A DNA stretch of 64,000 nt, taken from Haematobia irritans (lineage: Eukaryota; Arthropoda; Insecta; Diptera; Muscidae). Shown here piece after piece: positions 30,701-42,700 of this stretch (its first letter is position 1; each line of letters opens with the position of its first letter). The stretch lies in the NCBI RefSeq assembly GCF_050003625.1, contig NC_134400.1, positions 197,421,918 to 197,485,917 on the forward strand, in the 5' to 3' direction. The notes beneath the pieces were generated by a model. The model saw only the letters and a list, made by a program, of their open reading frames with translations, was not told the DNA's origin and ran no database searches. Both the position numbers and the translations under genes were made by a program.

Positions 30701-33700
30701 TGAGAAAATTTTCTATAGAAATAAAATTTTGACAAAATTGTGTATAGAAAGAAAATTTTGACAAAATTGTGTATAGAAATAAAATTTTGACAAAATTGTG
30801 TATAGAAAGAAAATTTTGACAAAATTGTGTATAGAAAGAAAATTTTGACAAATTGTATATAGAACTAAAATGTTGATAAAATTTTCTATAGAAATACAAT
30901 TTTAACAAGATTTTGAAAAAATTTTCTATAGAAATAAAGTTTTGACAAAATTTTCTATTGAAATAAAATTGTCTAAATTTTCTATAGAAATAAAATTTTG
31001 ACAAAATTTTCTATAGAAATAAAATTGTCTAAATTTTCTATAGAAATAAAATGTTGACAAAATTTTCTACAGAAATAAAATTTTGATAAAATTTTCTATA
31101 GAAATAAAGTTTTGACAAAATTTTCTATAGAAATAAAATTTGGACAACATTTTCTATAGAAATAAAATTTTGACAAAATTTTCTATAGAAATAAAGTTTT
31201 GACAAAATTTTCTATAGAAATAAAATGTTGACAAAATTTTCTATAGAAATAAAATGTTGACAAAATTTTCTATAGAAATAAAATTTGGACAAAATTTTCT
31301 ATAGAAATAAAATTTTGACAAAATTTTCTATAGAAATAAAATTTGGACAAATTTTTCTATAGAAATATCGAATAGCCTGAAACTTAATCGGGCTGCTACT
31401 TTAATCTTTAACCTTTCGATAGAAAAAAAATTTGACAAAATTGTGTATACAAATAAAATTTTGACAAAATTGTGTATAAAAAAAAACTTGACAAAATTTT
31501 CTATAGAACTAAAATTTTGCCAAAATTTTCTCTAGAAAAAAAATTATGACAAAATTTTCTATAGAAATAAAATTTTGACAAAATTTTCTATAGAAATAAA
31601 ATTTTGACAAAATTTCTATAGAAATAAAATTTTGACAAAATTTCTATAGAAATATCGAATAGCCTGAAACTTAATCGGGCTGCCACTTTAATCTTTAACC
31701 TTTCGATAGAAAGAAAATTTTGACAAAATTGTGTATAGATATAAAATTTTGACAAAATTTTCTATAGAACTAAAATTTTGCCAAAATTTTCTGTAGGAAT
31801 AAAATTATGACAAAATTTTCTGTAGAAATAAAATTTTGACAAAATTTCCTATAGAAATAAAATTTTGACAAAATTTTCTATAGAAATAAAATTTTGACAA
31901 AAGTTTCTATAGAAATAAAATTTTGACAAAATTTTCAATAGAAATAAAATGTTGACAAAATTTTCTATAGAAATAAAATTTCGTTTTGTTTGTTATTGTT
32001 GGCTTCTCTTCAATCGTTATTGATGTTTTTTTGTTTTTTGATCTCAGCTTAAAGCCATGCATTGACTAAACGACAAGTGTAGCTTAACCAACAGAGGAAA
32101 AGTATGCTTGTCAAATCTATTTGGGCAAAGCCCTATAGACTGCAAGATGGTTGGATGTACAGCTGTTTCGGAATTACCACATTCCTCATCAGCATCCTCT
32201 ACTTGCAGCAAAACTATCAACCAATTATCAGAATAAATTTCGACAAAAGTTTCTATAGAAATAAAATTTTGACAAAATTTCCTATAGAAATAATATTTTG
32301 ATAAAATTTTCTATAGAAATAAAATTTTGACAAAATTTCCTATAGAAATAAAATTTTGACAAAATTGTGTATAGAAAGAAAATTTTGCCAAATTATGTAT
32401 AGAAAGAAAATTTTGACAAAATTGCGTATAGAAATAAAATTTTGACCAAATTGTGTATAGAAAGAAAATTTTGACAAAATTGTGTATAGAAATAAAATTT
32501 TGACAAAAAATTTTGATATAAATATAATTTTGACAAAATTTTCTATATGAATTTTGCAAAATTAGATTTTTAGATCGACTTTCTGTTTTCATTTACTTCC
32601 TTGCATTTAACGATTTGCTTTTGCAAAATCGGTCGTTAAAAGTGTTCTAAGTGTAGTAAATTAATATGTAAAGCTCCCAGAGAGAGAGAGAGTAGGAGAA
32701 AATACTAAAATAGGATTACTACTATCTCATAGGACATCAAAGTGAGAGTTTTGTTTTGCAGGCTTTAGTTTCAACCCTATGATATAAGCGTTACAGCATT
32801 CGTAGTCACATAAAATCAAAAAAACTCAAATCTTTACTGAACAGAGGAAGAAAATGAGAGAAACGACAGGACATCACATATAACTTTGTTCTCTTAACTT
32901 CGGGGGATGGATAGAGAAATTTGCAGAAGAAAAAATTTTCAGTTCCAAAAATTCTTCCAAAAGCAAAGGATGTCGAAAAAGAAAATATCAAAAGAAAGCA
33001 AACAAAATATAATTAATTGATATTTCATATAAAAAAAAAGTTAATATAACAAAAAATATATACAAAAAATTTAAATCATAAAACAAAACTACATACTACA
33101 AATAAGTTTACAAATAAATAACATGGATGCTGTATTATATAAAAACAAAATATTAAGAAATAACGACACCTAAACGATAAAAAAATATTGTGGGGTCTAT
33201 ATTCGGTCCAGAAAGAAAAAGATTTTTACAAAATAACTAAGAAAAAAAAAATAGTTTTGCATTACAAAAAAAATGGATGAAATAATTATGAAAATTTCAT
33301 TATAAAATATTGGTTTTATATATAGTTGCGTTGCTGGCATACAAGCTCATATCAATTCAGCGAACACTCCCACCCAATATGGCGTTGTAATCTTTCATTC
33401 ATACCATCAACATTTCGCTTTGGGGGTTTGCATCAATTGACAACAACAACAACAACAACAACCAACCCTTACTATGGATAAATGGGGTTGATGGCATGTA
33501 TCGTCGAGTACCAATGTTAAGTGGATTATTGTATTGGAATTGTGTTGCTTATTTGGTAAAATTAACTACGAAGGTTTTCTGACTTAAAATCACCTAATAA
33601 CTTCAATGAACCTTCAATGGGATAGGGAAAGAAAATTAAAAGAAAAAAAAAAACAAACAACAAATCGCTAATTAAGTCTTCCAAACGTTAGCAGCAAATG

Positions 33701-36700
33701 AAAATAGAAATAAAAGTGTTAGTAATATCAAGTATATAAGCAAGTTAAAAATGTGAATATTTTGTAACGGATAAATTGAAGAAGTTTTAAGATATAAAAT
33801 TTTTTTATGTATAAATAAAAACTGAAATAATACAAAAAAAAAACATAAATATTACAAAAAATTGTTTAGCACAAATTTTTAAAGATATAGTGTTAAAAAG
33901 TAATATTTAAAAAAATAAGAAGATACATTTTTGGAATAATGGTCTAATAGTGTTTTTGTTTAATTGCATTATGTATAATTTATAAAAAAATATTTCAACT
34001 GTGGTTATAAACTTCAAATTGCGATAGTGCTTTGATTATTACAATTTATTTAATAAAACATTTTAAAATTGTTATAAAATTTTAAAATAAAATCGGAAAG
34101 GCTTTTATAATTAAGCTCTTCAATATTTTGAGCTAATCGAAAATGGAAATATGATAAAAAATATTGTAACCTAAAACAAACTTGTAACGGGCTTGAGTAT
34201 TCTAAAACAAATACTATAACTAAAAATTGTATGATTCTTGGTTTTGTTTTTCTTTAATAAAATTTCTAAAATAAAGATTACACCGATCAATCTGGATTTG
34301 TGACATAGCCGAAAATTTCAGACACTGTTCCTACTGTTTTCCCAAGCATTATTTAAGCTTATTAGTTTATTGGATTGATCTCGTTTTTCGAATATTTATC
34401 ATTCTAAGTTCCTCCTATGGGCTAGATAATAAAAATAAACTGGTGTTAAAATTGAAAAAAAAAAAACAGCGTAATGAAAAGACCTCATTATTATTATTTT
34501 AAATCATTCTATATTTATTACTAATATTTCATATAAAAGTAAAAATTGTAATTTGTAACACAAAATTTGATTATACAACACAGTCAACACTTTACTGCTG
34601 TCGGCTCTCCTCCCAAGGCCGCCACAAGGACCGCAATCTCACAAGTGTTTTTATTATCCCAAAAATTTCATAATAAAAATCCAAAGGGGAATTTACAAAA
34701 TTGTTTAGCATTTTTTTTTATTTTTTATTTGTCATTATTTAACTCTTGCTCAACCAAATTTAATTTTTCTCCTCCCAAGGCCGCCACAAGGACCGCAATC
34801 TCACAAGTGTTTTTATTATCCGAAAAATTTCATAATAAAAATCCAAAGGGGAATTTACAAAATTGTTTACCATTTTTTTTTTATTTTCATTGTCATTATT
34901 TAACTCTTGCTCAACCAAATTTAATTTTTCATTAAAAGCCAACACTTTACTGCTGCCGGCCTTCCTCCCAAGGCCGACACAAGGAAATTATTTTGGTCCA
35001 AAGACTGCCAGCTCACAAGTGGTTTTGTTTTCCATAAAACCTGAGAATATCCAAATCCCAGGAGCTTACCATTTGCAATTAAAAAAAAAATTGTTTAAAA
35101 TTTTGTTTAAATTTTAATTTTTTAAATTTTCATAGGCATTATTTAACCCTTGTACGACCAAATTTTTTTTATAATTAAAATTTTCTAATTCATCTGGAAT
35201 ATACTTGTATTACAAAATAAATCTTATCTAATTTGAGCTGCTGCCGCCTATGCTTATTTAAAAGCCAAAACATTTTTTTTCTCTAAAATTTGTTGTTGCT
35301 TTGCGGGCAAGGTTTGCAATCTCACAGATTTTTTTTGCGAAAAAAAAATTAATAAAACAAATTCAAGGGTTTGGACTACTAAAAATTTTTTAGATATTTT
35401 TTTCAGAGTCTTTATTTAACCAATTGAAAATAATTATTCAAGCTTGAGATCGTTTTTTGTATGAATTGGTTTCTTTATTCTTCAATATTTCTTTCTAAAA
35501 TTTCTAATAGTCTCTATTTGACATTTGCACTTTCATAGAAATTTTAAAATAATTATTTTTTTTTTATCTAAAATTTGTTGTTGTTTTGCAGGAAAGGACT
35601 GCAACCTTACACTAACCTTTGCACTTTCATAGAAATTTTAAAATAAATATTTTTTTTTTCTAAAATTTGTTGTTGTTTTGCAGGAAAGGACTGCAATCTT
35701 ACAGAAATTTTTGCGATAATTTTTATAAAACAAATCCAATGGTCTGTGCTATTAAAAAAAATTGTTAGACATTTTTGTTTTCAGAATTTCTATTTAAACT
35801 TTGCTCTACCAAACGAATTTTACCCTTAAAAATTGCTATTCTAATTTTAAGGGGTTGGCCTACAAAAAAAAAATTATTTAGGTTTTATGAGACTCTATTT
35901 GAGCTTTTCACTATCATATGAAATTTCCCATTAAAAATTTCAAATTTCAAACGTCGTGCTTGGACATTTAAAATTTGGAAACCAGATTCTTCTTAATATT
36001 TTATTTATTTAGTTACAAAATTGGACTTGTAGCATAAGAATAATATTACAAAATAAAAAATAGCATTTACTACAGAGGCTATCAGCTAATTCCTCTAAAT
36101 ATTTATTGTTGCTTTTGCGGCAACCGTACAAGTATTTTTGTTTTCCATAAACTCTGATAATATAAATCCAAGGGGTTGCTACAAAATTGTTAATAGTGAT
36201 CATATTTAATTCTTGCCCTACCAAATGTAAATTTTCCATTAAAAAAAAAAAATAATTTTCTCAGGAAAATCTTGATTCACAAAAAAAAATTATTGAAAAA
36301 TTAATAAAGCTTATTTTAAATATTTTTTGTTGCTATTTCTTTTGTTAACACTAAAGCTATGTTTTAAATCGGAGATATGTGGAAATAAAATTTTTAAAGT
36401 ATATTTTGTTATAAGAAATTTTAATAAATATATAAAAAAAATTGACCAACTTACAAACAAATTTATTAAACAAGTCATTCATTGGTTATATCTTGAGGCA
36501 TAATAATTATTTATTTGCTATTTTACATTAATACCAGTCCATAGTCAACCATACTTCTTTGGTAAAGGATTATAAAAATCAAAATAAAACATAAAAATCA
36601 AAAGCTATAAAAAAATCTATTTAATCCACAGTCCTCCATTAGGTAATTAACATATTCCCATTTATATTAAATACCACTAAGTAAAAAAAAAGACAAGAAA

Positions 36701-39700
36701 GTAAATATTTTCTTAAGATATCCATGTCTTTCGATGGGCTTGGGTAAATAGATAAATTTACTAATAATTTTACAAACAAAGTTATAAAAACTTCAAGCCT
36801 ATATTTACCATGTAAATTCCTTCGATAACCAGCTAATAAATTGTTTTGCATATGGGCATAAGAGTTAAAAAAAAATTTATTTCAATCTACGATTATCCTT
36901 TGGATAATAAATATTTTTTATTCATCTCTACTCAAGTTGAATCCCTAGTCTTTCCATATAAGACTAGGAAAACAAAATAAAAATCGAAAAAAAAATTAGT
37001 TGAAAACTAAATTTATATTGAAAAAAAAACAATAGTCAACCATCGGGTATTAGTTTCTTTAGATCATATTTCACTTGGACAATAAACATATATCCATTAT
37101 AATCAATGTACTTATTATCCATATTATAATAAGATCTATTTCGCAGCGTAATATTCCATTTGAGAAAAAACCAACTTCCAATTATCATATATTTATTCAG
37201 TAATACAAAGAATTGAATAATTAAATTAAATATAATATAATATATTTTAATAGATAAAAATCCTTAGCCTTCCTATTTTCTTTGGTAAAAAGAAGATAAA
37301 AATTTACAACTTCTACAATCCATAGTCATCCATTGGGTAAACACATATAAGTTTGTATTTCCTTAAAAATAAAATTACAAACTTATATAAGGGGTTTGAA
37401 TTCATATCCAGGAAATAAAATATAAAGAAATAAATTATATATAAAGATTTGTTATATATACAAACCCTTAGTCTTCTTATCTTCTTTGGTAAAAGAAGAT
37501 AAAAAATTGAGAAATTTCAAATCATTCAATCCATAGTCATCCATAGGTATAAAATCGTATTTCCTTCAAGAATTAAAAATCTATATTTAATTATTAAAAA
37601 AAAAATTGACAAATTTTTTGAATCCATATTCATGAAATAAATGATAAAGAATTAAATTAAATACAAAGATCTTTTTTATATATATAGAAATCCTTAGTCT
37701 TCCTATCGTCTTTAGTAAAAGAAAATAAAAATTGACCAATATATACAACTCATTCAATCCATAGTCATCAATTGGGTAAATACATATAAGTTTGTATTTT
37801 ATTATTTAAAAAAAAACCGAAAATTTATATTAGTGGTTTAAATCCACATCCATCAAATAAATTATAAAAAATTAAAAAAATATATAAAGATTTCTAATAT
37901 ATAAAAATCTTTAGTCTCTTAGGGTTTTGAATCCATATCCAGCAAATAAAATACAAAGATATAAATTATATATAAAGATTTGTTATATATACAAACCCTT
38001 AGTCTTCCTATTTTCTTTGATAAAAGAGGATAAAAATTGAGAAATTCAATCCATAGTCATCCATTGTATAAATACGTATAAAACGTAGTTCATTAAATAA
38101 ATATTTAATTATTTTGAAAAAAAAAAACTGAAAATTTATATTAGGGTTTTAAATTCATATCCATCAAATAAATTATAAAAAAATACATTAAATGTAAAGA
38201 TTTCTAATATATAAAAATTCTTAGTCTTCCTATCTCCTTTGGTAAAAGAGAATAAAAATTGAGAAAATTTCAACTCCTTCAATTCATAGTCATCCATTGT
38301 ATAAATACGTATAAAACGTATTTCCTTAAATAAATATTTAGTTATTAAAAAAACTGACAAATTTATATTAGGGTTTTAAATTCATATCCATCAAATAAAT
38401 TATAAAAAATTACATTAAATATAAAGATTTCTAATATATATAAAAATTCTTAGTCTTCCTATCTCCTTTGGTAAAAGAGAATAAAATTTGACAAATTTTC
38501 AACTCCTTCAATCCATAGTCATCCATTGGGTAAATACGTATAAAACGTATTTCCTTAAATAAATATTTAATTATTAAAAAAAAAACTGACAAATTTATAT
38601 TAGGGTTTTAAATTCGTATCCATCAAATAAATTATCAAAAATTACATTAAATATAAAGATTTCTAATATATACGAAAATCCGTAGTCTTCCTATCTTCTT
38701 TGGTAAAAGAGGATAAAAATTGACAAATTTTCAACTCCTTCAATCCATAGTCATCCATTGGGTAAATACGTATAAAACGTATTTCCTTAAATAAATATTT
38801 AATTATTTAAAAAAAAACTGAAAATTTATATTAGGGTTTTAAATTCATATCCATCAAATAAATTTTAAAAAATTACATTAAATATAAAGATTTCTAATAT
38901 ATACAAAAATCCTTAGTCTTCCTATCTCCTTTGGTAAAAGAAGATAAAAATTGACAAACTCATTCAATCCATAGTCATCCATTCGATAATATGAATAAGA
39001 TATTATTTTTTTTAGTAATTAAAATGTTATAATTATTACTAAAAAAAATTAAAACTTCTTTAATAAGAGTGGGATTCCATTTTCATGAAATAAATTGTAT
39101 ACAATTTTTTTTCAAATGAATTTGTATACATATTAAAGCCCAAATTATAAATAAAATAGTATATAAAAATATTCACAATACCAATTCGATAGTATATATA
39201 TTTATATATTTAAAACTTAGTATAAATCAAAGTCTTCCTATCGCCTTTTGATAAAAGGTGATAAAAAATCGAACAATTTTTAACACCAAAAAGCCCATAA
39301 CTAATTCTCTATCGAATAGCTATCTATAGAAAAAATGGGAAAAGTGAATTAAAATATTTATTATAACTACAAACTAATAAATAAATTTATAAAACAAAAA
39401 GCTCTAGTAGCTAAGCTATTGGCTTACAAAATAGGAAAGTATTAAAAAAAGCATATTTAATGTAGATTAAGCTATAGAATTATTCAATCCAAGTCTTCCA
39501 TAGAATAAGAAATTACATAAATAAAATTAAAAAAAAAAAAATAATACATTGATTGCAGGCTAACGAGAAAATAGAAAATAAATATATTAATAATTTTATT
39601 AGAAAAAATTTCTATTTATTTATCTCCAAAAAATAGACCTATATTATATACAAACCAAACTTATTAATTTATATTATATACAAACCAACATTATTAATTT

Positions 39701-42700
39701 ATATTATAAACAAACCAAAATTATTACTTATTTATTTATTTATTAAAATCTTTATTATAATTACAAGTTATAATAAATGTATAATATATTTAAATATATT
39801 TATATATTTATTCTGTCATCAATACAAAGCAAGCCAATAAAATCTATGTGTCGAATATATGAGACAAAAGCTTAAAAAATAACTATTTCAGATTATCTAT
39901 AAATATACTTAAAATAATATAAAAAATATATTTAATAATTTTTATATAATAAAAATTATAAAATTCATGATTTGAAAAATATTTTAGTAAAAAAATTACC
40001 ATAATATAATTTTTTGGGATTATTACAAAGTAACAATTTAAAAGTAATATAAAAATAAATATTTATTAAAAACCATTATAAAAACAAAATCCTTTATGTA
40101 AATTAAGTTATATATAAATACTCAATCCATAGTCTTCCATAGAGTAAGAATAAATATAATTATAAAATATAAAAATCGAAAATTAAAAAATTTACTAAAA
40201 AAAAAAAGATTTTAGTCGAAAAAAAAACTCATAAAACAACTAGACCAATATTATTCCAAGAAAAAAAAATATTAACTTATTGCAAAATATATATATTTTT
40301 TCATTAACATCATAAAGAGAGAAAAATAAATAAATGATCCAAAAATTTTTGGTTATTAATATAATGATAATATTTATAGCCAATATATTAAAAAAAATAC
40401 TTTATGTAAACTAAGTTATATATAAATATTCAATCCCTAGTCTTCCATAGAGTAAGAATAAATATAATTATAAAGTATAAAAATCGAAAATTAAAAAATT
40501 TACTAAAAAAAAAGATTTTAGTCGAAAAAAAAACTCATAAAACGACTAGACCAATATTATTCCAAAAAAAATATTAACTTATTGCAAAAAATATATATTT
40601 TTTCATTAACCTCATAAAGAGAGAAAAATAAATAAATGATCCAAAAAATTTTGGTTATTAATATAATGATAATATTTATAGCCAATATATTTAAAAAAAA
40701 TTCCTTTATGTAAATTAAGTTATATATAAATACTCAATCCATAGTCTTCCATAGAGTAAGAATAAATATAATTATCAAATATAAAAATCGAAAATTAAAA
40801 AATTTACTAAAAAAAAAGATTTTAGTCGAAAAAAAACTCATAAAACAACTAGACCAATATTATTCCAAGAAAAAAATATTAACTTATTGCAAAAAATATA
40901 TATTTTTTCATTAACCTCATAAAGAGAGAAAAATAAATAAATGATCCAAAAATTTTTGGTTATTAATATAATGATAATATTTATAGCCAATATATTAAAA
41001 AAAAAAACTATAAATTAATTATTTTGTCGTTGATGAAATTTTAAATTTTATACGAAAAATCGTAACAAATTGAAAAGAAAACAAACACAAACACCAAAAA
41101 AAAATCCTTTATGTAAATTAAGTTATATATAAATACTCAATCCATAGTCTTCCATAGAGTAAGAATAAATATAATTATCAAATATAAAAATCGAAAATTA
41201 AAAAATTTACTTAAAAAAAAAAAGATTTTAGTCGAAAAAAAAAACTCATAAAACAACTAGACCAATATTATTCAAAAAAAAAAATATTAACTTATTGCAA
41301 AAAATATATATTTTTTCATTAACGTCATAAAGAGAGAAAAATAAATAAATGATCCAAAAATTTTTGGTTATTAATATAATGATAATATTTATAGCCAATA
41401 TATTGAAAAAAAAAAAATAATAAATTAATTATTTTGTCGTTGATGAAATTTTAAATTTTATACGAAAAATCGTAACAAATTGAAAAGAAAACAAATCAAA
41501 AATTGTATTTTTGTTGTCACAAGTTTTACCATAAAATGCTTCCCTCTTCCATACAACATTCACAATTCCAACAAGCGATACATGCCGCCAATGCAATGTT
41601 AAAACCCAAAAAACGTCGTAAACGTCGTGCCAAGAAGCCCACAATTCATACAAATGTGTCGTCTACAAATGATGCTTGTATCGCCGCAAGTGGTGACAAC
41701 CATCAAAATCCAACCATTAACAAATTCCAAAAATTAATGCAAAACCAAAAACAACAACAAAAACAAAAAATCACAACTACTGCCACAGTAGCAAAAAGTA
41801 GTTTTCGACAATATTTCCAACATGATAATCGTCAACAACAGACGACCATCCACCAACACCATCAACATCTCACATCCACCATATTCACCAAATATACCAG
41901 TGAGAGTGAAATGCTCTATGCTGAGGTGGCCAAAAAATTTAAACCCCTAAAACAGAGAACTTTCAAACAAATTAAGACCAAAACAAAATCAAAATCTATG
42001 CTTAAGCAGCAGCAGCAACAGCAGCAGAAGAATTATTTGAGAAAACAAAAACTCTCTGCTGCAAGTGTCCATAATGGTGGAGGAGGGTTGTTGACGCAGG
42101 CGCAACAAAAATGCCGCAAAATCCACCCTAAACAAAAACCGGCAGCTCTCATGCAACCACAACACCAACAATCCCAACATTGTTTGTGCTCGTGTCAAAA
42201 TCCTAACATAGGTCACAATGTAACACAAACAGCTGGTATGGTGGCCCATATAAACACAACATCATTGTGCTCCAATAAACAATCCAAAGCTACAGCTACC
42301 ACTACCGCCTACTCGGATGCCTCATCTGTTAGTTCCACAACAACTACCACGTCCAATAATAACTACTTGAGTTGCTTCAATTTCAATGACACAACAACAC
42401 TACCCAAACTTTTGGGTTTATTACAGAATTCGGCTCCAACTTTGCTATTGGAAACGTTGTTAAACAATGCCCAGATGTTAGATGGGAAACATTTGGAGCA
42501 AAGGTAATTTGACAAAAATATGACTAGAAAAATCGGCAATCATTACCAAATTAGTGACGAAGGCTATATATGGGAACTATATCTATGGACATCCTCGTAA
42601 ATCAAATTAAAAAATATTTTTTTCTTTTATAAAATCCAACATTTTGCTTTACTTTTACATTTAATTACATTGTTTTGTTTTTTTTTTTTCTTTCATTACA

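Noticed and set aside
30684..31004. Frames rich in KFYFYRKFCQNFISIENF (also at 32311, 45084, 45793, 45962, 46300, 46941, 49458)
   Set aside because: Direct translation of the 29-bp array; the reading frame cycles with three units. Not genes.
28540..31985. CRISPR-like array (short repeats in regular spacing)
   Set aside because: Units are directly abutting with no unique spacers, in an animal genome, and both strands carry the array.
41524..42503. The 41.5-kb frame as a cassette exon between SRm300 exons 2 and 3
   Set aside because: The acceptor-like AG at 41522-41523 puts the frame out of phase with exon 2; an alternative first exon fits the donor phase and the in-frame ATG better.
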